In this document: positions 50,159 to 58,472 of the stretch, one piece after another
Position numbering within the stretch: the stretch's first letter is position 1
Layout: each line of letters starts with the position of its first letter
NCBI RefSeq assembly: GCF_000341085.1
Contig: NZ_ANBA01000002.1
Location: 248,001 to 312,000 of the forward strand
Direction of reading: 5' to 3'
Source: Nocardiopsis ganjiahuensis DSM 45031
GTDB lineage: Bacteria; Actinomycetota; Actinomycetes; Streptosporangiales; Streptosporangiaceae
DNA length: 64,000 bases
Notes under the pieces: generated by a model
What the model was told of the DNA's origin: nothing
The model's input: the letters and a program-made list of their open reading frames with translations, nothing else
Database searches by the model: none
Translations under genes and position numbers: made by a program

Positions 50159-50814
50159 GGAGGAAGGTCCCCCCTGACGAGGACCTCACCACGCGCGCAC
50201 GCATCCGCGACGCGGCCATCGCCTGCTTCGGGGAGAAGGGCCTCGGCGTCACCGTGCGCGCCATCGCGGAGCGGGCGGGGGTCTCCCCCGGCCTGGTCAT
50301 CCACCACTTCGGCAGCAAGGCCAACCTCCGCAAGGTCTGCGACGACCACGTCAGACAGGTCGTCTACGAGATCAAGAAGGAGTCGGTGAGCCACCCCAGC
50401 TCCGACGGGATGCTCCGTTCGCTGAAGGAGATCGACAAGTACTCCGGGCTGCTGGCCTACCTCTTCCGCGCCATGCAGGAGGGCGGTGAGCTCAGCCGGC
50501 ACCTGTACGAGGCGATGGTGGCCGACGTGGAGAGCTACCTGGAGCTGGGGGTGCGCGAGGGCACCGTCCGCCCCAGCCGCGACCCGGCCCGACGGGCCCG
50601 CTGGCTCGCGGCCAACGGATTCGGGTCGATCCTGGTGCTCGTCACGATGCAGCAGGACACGGAGAACCCCGACTTCAGCCAGGTCCTGCGCGACTGGGAG
50701 GAGCAGTACGTGCTCCCGGCCCTGGAGGTGTACACCGAAGGCCTGCTGGTGGACCGCACCATGCTGGACGGCTACCTGGTCTACATCAGCGACCCTCCCG
50801 AGGAGGAGCGCTGA
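50149..50814 (+). CDS. TetR-family regulator of the adjacent exporter
   Basis: 221 residues. The N-terminal helix-turn-helix is DLTTRARIRDAAIACFGEKGLGVTVRAIAERAGVSPGLVIHHFGSKANLRKVCDDHV. The C-terminal ligand domain is helical, with LLAYLFRAMQEGGELSRHLYEAMVADVESYLELGVREG. The ATG at 50149 lies inside a palindrome and 6 bases after a -10-like TAATGT, so a leaderless, self-repressed transcript is likely. The ABC exporter genes follow 48 bases downstream on the same strand and are the presumed target. Confidence 0.92.
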   Translation: MSSRRKVPPDEDLTTRARIRDAAIACFGEKGLGVTVRAIAERAGVSPGLVIHHFGSKANLRKVCDDHVRQVVYEIKKESVSHPSSDGMLRSLKEIDKYSGLLAYLFRAMQEGGELSRHLYEAMVADVESYLELGVREGTVRPSRDPARRARWLAANGFGSILVLVTMQQDTENPDFSQVLRDWEEQYVLPALEVYTEGLLVDRTMLDGYLVYISDPPEEER

Positions 50815-50862
50815 TCCCCCCGACCGACGGCAGAGCCCCACCAGAGCAGGAGTCACACCACC

Positions 50863-51792
50863 ATGTCCGCACCCGCCATCGACGCCCGCGGCGTCGACAA
50901 GTACTTCGGGCGCTTCCAAGCGCTCGACAAGCTCGACCTCACCGTCCGCACCGGTCAGGTCGCGGGCTTCCTCGGCCCGAACGGCTCGGGCAAGTCCACC
51001 ACCATCCGCGTCCTGCTCGGCCTGCTCCGCGCCGACTCCGGCAGCGTCCGGCTCCTCGGGGGCGACCCCTGGAAGGAGGCCGTCTCCCTGCACCGGCGCC
51101 TGGCCTACGTGCCCGGGGACGTCTCCCTGTGGTCGAACCTCACCGGCGGCCAGGCCATCGACCTGATGGGACGCCTGCGCGGCGGACTCGACACCCGGCG
51201 CAAGAAGGCCTTCCTGGAGCGCTTCGAACTCGACCCCACCAAGAAGGCCCGGACCTACTCCAAGGGCAACCGGCAGAAGGTCGCCCTGGTGGCCGCGTTG
51301 GCCTCCGACGCCGAACTGCTCATCCTCGACGAACCCACCTCCGGGCTGGACCCGCTCATGGAAGCGGTGTTCACCGAGTGCGTGCGCGAGATCAAGGAGG
51401 AGGGCCGCACGGTCCTGCTGTCCAGCCACATCCTGTCCGAGGTCGAGAAGCTCTGTGACACCGTGACCATCATCCGGCAGGGGCGCACCGTGGAGTCCGG
51501 CACCCTGGACGACCTGCGCCACCTGACCCGCTCCAGCGTGCACGCGGAGGTCGAGCACGACCCCGCGCCGCTCGCCGCCCTGCCCGGGGTGCACGACCCG
51601 GAGATCGACGGCCACCGGATCTCGTTCTCGGTGGACCACGCGCAGATGGGAGCGGTCCTGAGCCAGGTCACCTCCCTGGGGGTGCGCTCCCTGGTGAGCA
51701 ACCCGCCCTCCCTGGAGGAGCTGTTCATGCGCCACTACGGGGACGAACTGGCCGCGCTCAACGGCGGCACCGAGGGAGGCGAGCGCGCATGA
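50863..51792 (+). CDS. Drug/lipid-type ABC exporter ATPase
   Basis: 309 residues. Walker [21 protein letters not shown], signature SKGNRQKV (a variant of LSGGQ common in this family), Walker [21 protein letters not shown]-loop [16 protein letters not shown]. The C-terminal domain of about 85 residues is that of DrrA-like exporters. Its last codons overlap the permease start by 4 bases. Preceded by a TetR gene. Probably exports a hydrophobic compound; the substrate is unknown. Confidence 0.94.
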   Translation: MSAPAIDARGVDKYFGRFQALDKLDLTVRTGQVAGFLGPNGSGKSTTIRVLLGLLRADSGSVRLLGGDPWKEAVSLHRRLAYVPGDVSLWSNLTGGQAIDLMGRLRGGLDTRRKKAFLERFELDPTKKARTYSKGNRQKVALVAALASDAELLILDEPTSGLDPLMEAVFTECVREIKEEGRTVLLSSHILSEVEKLCDTVTIIRQGRTVESGTLDDLRHLTRSSVHAEVEHDPAPLAALPGVHDPEIDGHRISFSVDHAQMGAVLSQVTSLGVRSLVSNPPSLEELFMRHYGDELAALNGGTEGGERA

Positions 51793-53387
51793 GCGCCTTC
51801 ACGGGTGCCGGGACGCTCTCCCGGTTCGTCCTGCGGCGCGACCGGATCCGGCTGTCGGTGTGGACCCTGGCCCTGGCCGGAACCACCGCCGCCGTCGTCC
51901 CCGTCCTGGACGACATGTTCTCCACCGAGGAGGAACGCCAGGGCCGCGCCGCCCTCATGGACACGCCGACCGGCATCGTCTTCGGCGGCCCCGGCTACGG
52001 GTTGGACGACTACACGCTCGGCCCGATGATGGTCAACGAGATGACCATGACCCTGCTCATCGCCATGGCGGTGATGAGCATCCTGCACGTCGTCCGCCAC
52101 ACGCGGGCGGAGGAGGAGAGCGGGCGCGCCGAGCTCCTGCGCGCCAACGTGCTGGGCAGCGGAGCGCCGATGGCCGCCGCCCTGATGACGATCGCCCTGG
52201 TCAACCTGGTCATCGGCGGGGTCATCGCCCTGGCGTTGATCGGCTTCGACCTGGCCGTCGCGGACTCCCTCGCCTACGGTCTGGGACTGGCCCTGGCCGG
52301 GATCACCTTCGGCGCGATCGCCGCCGTGTGCGCCCAGGTCTCCGAACACGGACGCTCCACCTCGGGGCTGGCCTTCCTCGCGGTGGGCGTGCTCTTCATG
52401 CTCCGCGTGGTGGGCGACATGGCCGAGTCCGGCGGCAACCTGCTCTCCTGGTTCTCCCCGTTCGCCTGGGTACAGCAGGCCCAGCCCTACCACGACCTGA
52501 GCTGGGCTCCCCTCGCGCTGTACGGGCTGGTCATCGTGGCCCTGGTGATCACCGCCCACCTCCTGTCCGGCCGCCGCGACCTGGGCGCCGGCCTGGTCGC
52601 CGCCCGCCCCGGACCGGCAGGGGCCGGTCGGCTGCTGCGCGGTGTGACCACCCTCCAGCTGAACCAGCAGCGCGGCTCGATCATCGCCTGGACACTGGCG
52701 GTCCTGCTGTTCGCGGTCTCCTTCGGCACCCTCGCCACGGAGGTCGAGGGAATGTTCGAGACCAACCCGGACCTGGAGGCGGTCTTCGGCACCGACGTCG
52801 ACGACGTGATCGGCGGCTTCCTGTCCTTCGTCACCAGTTACGTGATCATGGGCGCCGCCGCCTTCGGCGCACTGTCCGTGCTGCGCATGCGCGCGGAGGA
52901 GAGCTCCGGCCGCACCGAACTGGTGCTGTCCGCCGCTGTGGGCCGGGTGGCCCTGTTCGGTTCCGCGCTGGCCGTGGCCGCCGTCTCGACCCTGTTCGTC
53001 GTGGTCGCCGGAGGCCTCGGGCTGGGTCTGGGCGCCGCCGCCGTCCTGGAGGACGGGGCGTGGGTCGGCCGCCTGCTGCAGGCGGTCCTGGCCCAACTGC
53101 CCGCGGCGATGGTCTTCGGCGCCCTGGCGGCACTTGTACTCGGGGCCGCACCGCGGCTGACCGGCCTGCTCTGGCTGTGGCTGGGGTACAGCATCCTGGC
53201 CACGGTGATGGGCGGCCTGCTGGAGTTCCCCGACTGGGCGATGAACCTCAGCGCCTTCGAGCTCCTGCCGCGCCTGCCGGTGGAGGACTTCGAGCCCCTC
53301 CCCTACGTGCTGTACTCGGGCGCGGTCCTGCTGGCGGGCGCGCTGTCGCTGGTGGGCTTCCGCAACCGGGACCTGGCCACCGCGTAG
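51789..53387 (+). CDS. ABC-2 exporter permease, polyketide antibiotic transporter type
   Basis: 532 residues with about twelve membrane helices in two similar halves, the size of the polyketide-antibiotic/tetronasin exporter permeases. The first half begins [34 protein letters not shown]; the second begins [42 protein letters not shown]. The pattern [21 protein letters not shown] recurs as [20 protein letters not shown], the family hallmark. Translation is coupled to the ATPase gene by ATGA. Likely role: self-protection or secretion of a natural product. Confidence 0.94.
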   Translation: MSAFTGAGTLSRFVLRRDRIRLSVWTLALAGTTAAVVPVLDDMFSTEEERQGRAALMDTPTGIVFGGPGYGLDDYTLGPMMVNEMTMTLLIAMAVMSILHVVRHTRAEEESGRAELLRANVLGSGAPMAAALMTIALVNLVIGGVIALALIGFDLAVADSLAYGLGLALAGITFGAIAAVCAQVSEHGRSTSGLAFLAVGVLFMLRVVGDMAESGGNLLSWFSPFAWVQQAQPYHDLSWAPLALYGLVIVALVITAHLLSGRRDLGAGLVAARPGPAGAGRLLRGVTTLQLNQQRGSIIAWTLAVLLFAVSFGTLATEVEGMFETNPDLEAVFGTDVDDVIGGFLSFVTSYVIMGAAAFGALSVLRMRAEESSGRTELVLSAAVGRVALFGSALAVAAVSTLFVVVAGGLGLGLGAAAVLEDGAWVGRLLQAVLAQLPAAMVFGALAALVLGAAPRLTGLLWLWLGYSILATVMGGLLEFPDWAMNLSAFELLPRLPVEDFEPLPYVLYSGAVLLAGALSLVGFRNRDLATA

Positions 53388-53426
53388 TCGGCCCGAGGCA
53401 CCACCGCACCGGACCGTGTCCGGGGG

Positions 53427-53753
53427 TCACTCCCCGGGCGCGGTCCACTCGCGTGCGGCGTCGCGCAGCCGGGTCAGCCGGTCCCAGTGCTCGGCGACGG
53501 TGCCGCGCCCGGCCGGGGTGAGGCTGACCGTCGTGCGGGGACGGCCCTCGGAGGTCTTGAGGATCTCCACGATGCCGCCCCTCTCCAGCTTGGACAGATG
53601 GCTGGACAGGTTTCCCTTGGACAGCCCGGTGATCCGCTGCAGGAAGAGGAAGTCCGCGCTCTCGCAGGAGAGCAGGGCGCTGGTGATCGCCAGCCGCGAG
53701 GGTTCGTGCACCAGGCGGTCGATCTCCGCCATGTCCTCGAAGGGCGTGCCCAT
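53427..53753 (-). CDS. Winged-helix transcriptional regulator
   Basis: 108 residues, a single winged helix: MAEIDRLVHEPSRLAITSALLSCESADFLFLQRITGLSKGNLSSHLSKLERGGIVEILKTSEGRPRTTVSLTPAGRGTVAEHW. The pattern is that of the small MarR/ArsR-like HTH_27 group. It starts 2 bases after the stop of the membrane-protein gene on the same strand (TGACCATG), so the two are one unit. Such pairs are common in actinomycetes. Two copies of a palindrome in front of the unit are the likely target. Confidence 0.9.
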   Translation of the reverse strand: MGTPFEDMAEIDRLVHEPSRLAITSALLSCESADFLFLQRITGLSKGNLSSHLSKLERGGIVEILKTSEGRPRTTVSLTPAGRGTVAEHWDRLTRLRDAAREWTAPGE

Positions 53754-53755
53754 GG

Positions 53756-54367
53756 TCAGTCGGTCTCGCTCTCTGCCACCGGTCGAAGGGTGCGCACCAG
53801 CGTACGGTGGTCGAGTAGCCCGTTCACGACGAACATGACGGCCACCACCAGCAGGAGCACGTTGGGACTGGTGATCTCGAAGGGGTGGGAACCCGACGGG
53901 GTGAGCGCGCCGAGCGGAAGCACGAAGAGCACCAGCGCGACCGCCGCGGACACCAGGTAGTGCGGACGCATCCTCCAGTGCCAGCCGGCGGTGAGCACGA
54001 GCAGCCCCATCAGCAGCAGGCCGTAGATCCACAGGCCCTGCCGGTCGAAGGCGTTGGCGATCACGACCGCGGCCAGGAATCCACCCAACACCAGAACGGT
54101 CACGCCGACCTGGACCAGGGTCCGGTTCGGTGAGCGCAGCGGACGCACGTCGCCGAACCGCTTCCGGTAGTGACGCCTGATCAGGATGTTGAGGGTGACC
54201 ACCACGGGCACGCCGAGGATCAGCGCCTCCAGCCTGCCCTGGTCCATGAAGACCAGGAAGATCAGGAAGACCCCGAAGAGGGACGTGTACAGGCCCTGGT
54301 AGTCGAGGTAGTTGGCGGTGACGTGGCGGATCCGTTCCAGCCGGTCGATGTCGTGGGGGACAGCCAT
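53756..54367 (-). CDS. Integral membrane protein paired with the winged-helix regulator
   Basis: 203 residues from the ATG at 54367 (GGAGG upstream). The N-terminal 25 residues are cytoplasmic (VPHDIDRLERIRHVTANYLDYQGLY). Six helices follow, among them TSLFGVFLIFLVFMDQG, ALILGVPVVVTLNILI, VGVTVLVLGGFLAAVVIANAF, WIYGLLLMGLLVLTAGW, AAVALVLFVLPLGAL and NVLLLVVAVMFVVNGLLD. No catalytic motif. It is the first gene of a two-gene unit with the regulator downstream. Role unknown; perhaps a membrane-stress or signal component. Confidence 0.85.
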   Translation of the reverse strand: MAVPHDIDRLERIRHVTANYLDYQGLYTSLFGVFLIFLVFMDQGRLEALILGVPVVVTLNILIRRHYRKRFGDVRPLRSPNRTLVQVGVTVLVLGGFLAAVVIANAFDRQGLWIYGLLLMGLLVLTAGWHWRMRPHYLVSAAVALVLFVLPLGALTPSGSHPFEITSPNVLLLVVAVMFVVNGLLDHRTLVRTLRPVAESETD

Positions 54368-54377
54368 CCGAGCCTCC

Positions 54378-54394
54378 GGTTTGTAGTGCAAACC
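54378..54394. promoter_or_regulatory. Operator copy 1 for the winged-helix regulator
   Basis: GGTTTGTAGTGCAAACC: arms GGTTTG and CAAACC. It lies directly before the membrane-protein gene. A better copy lies 45 bases away at 54423. Confidence 0.65.
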
Positions 54395-54422
54395 TTTTCT
54401 CCACCGTAGGCGGGGACTCTTT

Positions 54423-54439
54423 GGTTTGCAATGCAAACC
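54423..54439. promoter_or_regulatory. Operator copy 2, perfect palindrome
   Basis: GGTTTGCAATGCAAACC: perfect 8-base arms around one base. It lies in the divergent region between the membrane-protein unit and the hydrolase gene and could control both. Confidence 0.7.
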
Positions 54440-54505
54440 TGGATGTTCCCGCGGGGAACGGGTAACCCGCACGGCATGGACAGCGATTCTCCGAGAGGAG
54501 CCCTG

Positions 54506-55324
54506 GTGAGACGCGCCCTGATCGTGGCGGCGGTGGTAGCGCTTGTACTGGTGGTATTGGTGGGACTCATGTGGGCCATACAGAGGTCGCTCATCTATGT
54601 GCCCATGGGCGGCGAGCCACCGCCCGCCGCCGAGGTCGTCGAGGGCGCCGAGGACGTGCGCCTGCACACCGAGGACGGGCTCGAACTCGGCGGCTGGTTC
54701 GTCCCGCCCCGGGGCAGCGACCGGGAGACCGCGGTCCTGGTGACCAACGGCAACGCGGGCAACCGCGAGAGCCGCGCGCCCCTGGCCCGGTCGCTGGCCG
54801 CCAACGGGTTCTCCGTGCTGCTGTTCGACTACCGGGGTTACGGAGGCAACCCCGGCAGCCCCGACGAGAAGGGGCTGGCCGCCGACGCGCGCGCCGCCGC
54901 CGACCACCTGGCCGGGCGCGGGTTCGAGGCGGAGCGGACCGTGTACTTCGGGGAGAGTCTGGGCGCCGCCGTCGCCGCGAACCTGGCCGCCGAACGCCCG
55001 CCCGCCGCGCTGTTCCTGCGTTCGCCCTTCACCTCCCTGGCCGACATGGGCCGGGTCCACTACCCCGTGTTCCCCGTACGGCTGCTGCTCAAGGACGAGT
55101 TCCCGGTGACCGAGCTGGTCGCCGGGATCGACCGGCCCACCACCGTGGTCGCCGGCGGCGCCGACATGATCGTGCCCCCGGAGCAGAGCCACGAGGTGGC
55201 CGGGGCCAGCGCGAACCTGTTCGAGGAGATCGTCCTGTCCGGCGCGGGCCACAACGACGTCGAGACGATCCACGGCCCCGAGGTGGTCGCGGCCGTGACC
55301 CGCCTCACCGACCACGCGCTCTGA
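54506..55324 (+). CDS. Membrane-anchored alpha/beta-hydrolase (BEM46/ABHD13-like)
   Basis: 272 residues from the GTG at 54506, chosen because GAGAGGAG lies 5 bases upstream; ATGs at 54431 and 54476 have none, and the first falls within an operator. One N-terminal membrane helix, LIVAAVVALVLVVLVGLMWAI, then an outside hydrolase domain: TAVLVTNGNAGNR, VLLFDYRGYGGNPGSPDEKGL, the nucleophile Ser in VYFGESLGAAVA, Asp in VVAGGADMIVPP and His in LSGAGHNDVETIHG. The pattern fits the BEM46/YfhR-like group. The substrate is unknown. It is divergent from the winged-helix/membrane-protein unit with which it shares two palindromes. Confidence 0.88.
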   Translation: MRRALIVAAVVALVLVVLVGLMWAIQRSLIYVPMGGEPPPAAEVVEGAEDVRLHTEDGLELGGWFVPPRGSDRETAVLVTNGNAGNRESRAPLARSLAANGFSVLLFDYRGYGGNPGSPDEKGLAADARAAADHLAGRGFEAERTVYFGESLGAAVAANLAAERPPAALFLRSPFTSLADMGRVHYPVFPVRLLLKDEFPVTELVAGIDRPTTVVAGGADMIVPPEQSHEVAGASANLFEEIVLSGAGHNDVETIHGPEVVAAVTRLTDHAL

Positions 55325-55345
55325 CCGGTACCGGACACCGGTCAG
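55321..55345 (+). terminator. Terminator of the hydrolase gene
   Basis: CTGACCGGT and ACCGGTCAG, perfect 9-base arms around a 7-base loop. It begins at the stop codon itself. Confidence 0.6.
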
Positions 55346-55448
55346 CCCCGGCGTCCTCGCGACGGTCAACGGCGAGGGAGCACGCAGACGCGCCGGACGC
55401 CCAGACAGGGCGGGAAGGCGGAACCGCGCCCGGGTTCCGGCAAGGGGC

Positions 55449-55922
55449 TCAGAGAGCGAGGACGTCCATCGCCCAGGCGGGGGCCAGGACGAGGAGGAGG
55501 AAGCGCGCGGTGCGGGTGACGAAGGTGATCGCGCAGAACAGCACGATGTTCATCCGCACGACCCCGGCCAGGACGGACACCACCATGAACGGCGGCACGC
55601 TCGCGAAGGAGCTGAGGGCGAGCAGGCCCGCGCCCCAGACCGGGCGCTCCTCGGCCCTGGTCCGCCAGCGGGCCATCCGGTCGGACCACTTGCCGGGGGT
55701 GGCCGCCCGGCGTTTGAGCCACGGCGCGGAGATCGTCCCGTACCCCACGTAGTAGTAGGGGATCTTGCCGAGCGTCTGGCCGAGGGCGGCGGCCACCGCC
55801 ATCGCGACGAGGGCGCCGTCGTCCAGAACGGCGACGGCGCCCAACAGGTACAGCTCGATGTTGATGAGCGGGACCAGCCCTGCCGCGGTGGCCACCGCGA
55901 AGGCCAGGGCGGTCTCGACCAT
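55449..55922 (-). CDS. Small membrane protein, SNARE-associated/YqaA-like
   Basis: 157 residues. Helices at ALAFAVATAAGLVPLINIELYLLGAVAVL, ALVAMAVAAALGQTLGKIPYYYVGYG, WGAGLLALSSFASVPPFMVVSVLAGVVRM and FCAITFVTRTARFLLLVLAPAW. The GQTLGKIPYYYVG and FASVPPFMVVSVLAG patterns fit the VTT/DedA-like YqaA group, a tentative match. It starts 6 bases after the rlmN stop, so it is co-transcribed with it. Probably a lipid or ion-related membrane function; unproven. Confidence 0.8.
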   Translation of the reverse strand: MVETALAFAVATAAGLVPLINIELYLLGAVAVLDDGALVAMAVAAALGQTLGKIPYYYVGYGTISAPWLKRRAATPGKWSDRMARWRTRAEERPVWGAGLLALSSFASVPPFMVVSVLAGVVRMNIVLFCAITFVTRTARFLLLVLAPAWAMDVLAL

Positions 55923-55928
55923 GCCGGT

Positions 55929-57026
55929 CTACTCCTCGGCGGCGGCGAGCTGTCCGCAGGCGCCGTCGATCTCCTGGCCGCGGGTGTCGCGGACGGTCAC
56001 CGAGACCCCGTGGGACTGCAGGCGCCGGACGAACTCGCGCTCGTCCTCCGGCCGCGAGGCGGTCCACTTCGACCCCGGGGTGGGGTTGAGCGGGATGAGG
56101 TTGACGTGCACCAGGTGGCCCTTGAGGAGCTTGCCGAGCAGGTCGGCCCGCCAGGCCTGGTCGTTGATGTCCTTGATCAGCGCGTACTCGATGGACACGC
56201 GGCGGCCGGTGGTCCCGGCGTAGCGCCAGGCGGCGTCCAGGACCTCGTCGACCTTCCAGCGGGTGTTGATCGGCACCAGCTCGTCGCGGAGCTCGTCGTC
56301 CGGCGCGTGCAGCGAGATCGCCAGGCGGACCTGCATCTTCTCGGCGATGAGCTTGTTGATCGCCGGGACCAGGCCCACCGTGGACACGGTCACGCCGCGC
56401 TGGGAGATGCCCATGCCGTTGGGGACCGGGTCGGTGATCTGGCGGACGGTCTGGAGCACCCGCTTGTAGTTGGCCATGGGCTCGCCCATGCCCATGAACA
56501 CGATGTTGCTGATCCGCCCCGGGCCGCCGGCGACCTCGCCGCGGGCCAGGTCGCGCGCGCTCGCCACGACCTGCTCGACGATCTCGCCGGTGGACAGGTT
56601 GCGGGTCAGGCCCGCCTGGCCGGTGGCGCAGAACGGGCAGTTCATGCCGCAGCCGGCCTGGGAGGAGATGCACAGGGTGACGCGGTCCGGGTAGCGCATC
56701 ATCACCGACTCGAACATGACCCCGTCGAAGGCCTTCCAGAGGGTCTTGCGGGTCATGCCCTTGTCGGCGGTGACGTGCCGGACCGGGGTGAGCAGCGTGG
56801 GCAGCAGGGCCTCGCCGAGCTTCTCCCTGGACGCCTCGGGCAGGTCCGTCATCTGAGAGGTGTCCGACTCGAGCCCGCCGTAGTAGTGCTTGGCGATCTG
56901 CTTGGCCCGGAAGGGCTTCTCCCCCAGCTCCTTGACGACCTCCAGCCGCTCTTCGGGGCTGAGGTCGGCCAGGTGCCGGGGCGGCTTGGCGCGGCGGGGT
57001 GCGACGAATGTGAGCTCGGCGGGCAT
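55929..57026 (-). CDS. rlmN: 23S rRNA (adenine-2503-C2)- and tRNA methyltransferase RlmN
   Basis: 365 residues. Radical-SAM enzyme that methylates A2503 of 23S rRNA (and, in the family, A37 of some tRNAs). The radical-SAM cluster motif is [26 protein letters not shown] (CxxxCxxC in [10 protein letters not shown]). It is followed by [46 protein letters not shown] and [14 protein letters not shown]; the resolving Cys is in DGACGQLAA near the C-terminus. The GGAT before the ATG is a weak ribosome binding site. It is first of a two-gene unit with the small membrane protein. Confidence 0.96.
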   Translation of the reverse strand: MPAELTFVAPRRAKPPRHLADLSPEERLEVVKELGEKPFRAKQIAKHYYGGLESDTSQMTDLPEASREKLGEALLPTLLTPVRHVTADKGMTRKTLWKAFDGVMFESVMMRYPDRVTLCISSQAGCGMNCPFCATGQAGLTRNLSTGEIVEQVVASARDLARGEVAGGPGRISNIVFMGMGEPMANYKRVLQTVRQITDPVPNGMGISQRGVTVSTVGLVPAINKLIAEKMQVRLAISLHAPDDELRDELVPINTRWKVDEVLDAAWRYAGTTGRRVSIEYALIKDINDQAWRADLLGKLLKGHLVHVNLIPLNPTPGSKWTASRPEDEREFVRRLQSHGVSVTVRDTRGQEIDGACGQLAAAEE

Positions 57027-57240
57027 AAGGATCCGTAAGGAGTGGAGTCGGTGGTCTGCGCCCGGCGCGGGAGGGATGTGGCGGCACGGGTCGTTATACG
57101 ACCTATACGCGACTGCGGTGCTGCTCCGCCTGTCAGGGCACTACCGTCGATTCTACTTATGTGTGTGGACGGCCCGGACGGATCCGCCCTTGCCGGTCCC
57201 CACTGACAACACGACAGCCCGTCGGCACGTGGGAGGGCCG

Positions 57241-58329
57241 GTGACCGAGATCGACGTCCTGCTGGACGAGATCAGCCCCTACCAGAGTCGTCGCGTCGTC
57301 GTCGAGTGCGACTCCCACACCACGGCCGCCTACCTGCTGGACGCCCGTGAGCGCATCCGCGTCCCGGTGTGGCTGGCCAACCACGAGATCGCCCCCCGCG
57401 ACAGCGAGTCGAGCGGCCTCTACGAGGGCCAGGCCCCGCTGATGCCGGAGGCCTACACCAAGCACCCTCAGGGGCGTCCCCGCTTCGACCCGGCCACGCT
57501 CCGCGCGGTGTGGTTCGAGGAGGGCGACGGGGTGGCCCTGGTGGACGAGGAGGGCCTGCTCGCGGTGATACCGGGCTGGGCCGAGGCCGACAGCGGCCTG
57601 CCGGGGTACGCCCGCGAGGCGATCGGGCGCAGCGCCTACGCCTGGGAGCTGGACTCGGTGAAGAACCAGCTGTGGCCGCGCGTGGTGCACGCCGAGGCCT
57701 ACTGGGACTGGCGGCGCGCCTCAGGGGCCTGGCGCAGCGTGCAGCGGACCGTCCTCAGCCACCTGAACCGCCGGGTCGGTGAACCCGGCCACTACTGGGA
57801 CGTCTCCGACGGGCACCCGCCGCTGCTGCGGGTCTCGGAACGGCCGCCCTCGGAGCACCGCCCCTTCACCGTGCTCTCCACCGTGGGCATGTGCGGGCAG
57901 CGGATGCCCACCCTCGACCGCTACATGGCCGACACCTCGAACCACGCGCGGGTGGAGCTGGCCCTGGCCACCACCCTGCCCGCCCACCACGCGGCGCGGA
58001 TCTTCCGGTGGATCGGGGCGTTCCCCTGGCGGGCGGTCACGTGGTTCGGGACCGGGCACACGGTGAAGTGGCTGGACAACTCCGAGGACCGGTCCATGCG
58101 CGGCGGCGCGGGCGCCGTCCTGCTGCTGGAGGACCCGGGCCAGCTGATCACCGACCCCGCCCACCAGCCGCCGGACACCTCGGGGCTGACCTTCCAGGGC
58201 GACCCGGTGCGCTGGCTGTGGATCGTGCCGATCACCCGGCCCGAGCACCTGTTCGCCAAGGAACACGACAGCGCCACCCTGGTGGAGAAGCTGGCCGCGG
58301 AGGGGCGGAGCTGGGTCCTCGGCCGGTAA
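57241..58329 (+). CDS. SUFU-domain protein of unknown function
   Basis: 362 residues from the GTG at 57241 (GGGAGGG upstream). The C-terminal half (about 205-360) looks like a suppressor-of-fused domain: HRPFTVLSTVGMCGQRMPTL, HARVELALATTLPAHHAARIFRWIGAFPWRAVTWFGTGHTVKW, AVLLLEDPGQL and PVRWLWIVPITRPEHLFAKEHDSATLVEKLAAEG. The N-terminal half has no match that I know (VVVECDSHTTAAYLLDARERIRVPVWLANHEIAPRD to AYWDWRRASGAWRSVQRTVLSHL). In bacteria SUFU proteins often act as immunity or scaffold proteins in polymorphic toxin loci. No toxin gene is adjacent. The region upstream (57027-57240) holds the divergent promoters for this gene and rlmN, with an AT-rich patch near 57094-57115. Confidence 0.8.
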   Translation: MTEIDVLLDEISPYQSRRVVVECDSHTTAAYLLDARERIRVPVWLANHEIAPRDSESSGLYEGQAPLMPEAYTKHPQGRPRFDPATLRAVWFEEGDGVALVDEEGLLAVIPGWAEADSGLPGYAREAIGRSAYAWELDSVKNQLWPRVVHAEAYWDWRRASGAWRSVQRTVLSHLNRRVGEPGHYWDVSDGHPPLLRVSERPPSEHRPFTVLSTVGMCGQRMPTLDRYMADTSNHARVELALATTLPAHHAARIFRWIGAFPWRAVTWFGTGHTVKWLDNSEDRSMRGGAGAVLLLEDPGQLITDPAHQPPDTSGLTFQGDPVRWLWIVPITRPEHLFAKEHDSATLVEKLAAEGRSWVLGR

Positions 58330-58370
58330 CGGAGTCCCGGCGCCGGGTCCTCGGCCGGTAACGGAGTCCC
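58313..58370 (+). repeat. Tandem 26-base repeat at the end of the SUFU gene
   Basis: GGGTCCTCGGCCGGTAACGG and the following 6 bases occur at 58313-58338 and again at 58345-58370, a period of 32 bases. The first copy contains the last codons and the stop. A partial third copy (CCCTCGGCCGG) follows. Confidence 0.75.
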
Positions 58371-58472
58371 AGCCCTCGGCCGGCGGCCCTGCCCCGGAAA
58401 ACCGATTGACCCCCGCCTCCGGTTCGGCGAGGGTGCTCCGGTCGGCAGGCCGAGCACGGGGGCGGACCACGG

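Noticed and set aside
50863-53387. Antibiotic biosynthesis cluster around the polyketide-type exporter
   Set aside because: The exporter and its TetR regulator stand alone; no polyketide, peptide or terpene synthase gene is present in the window.
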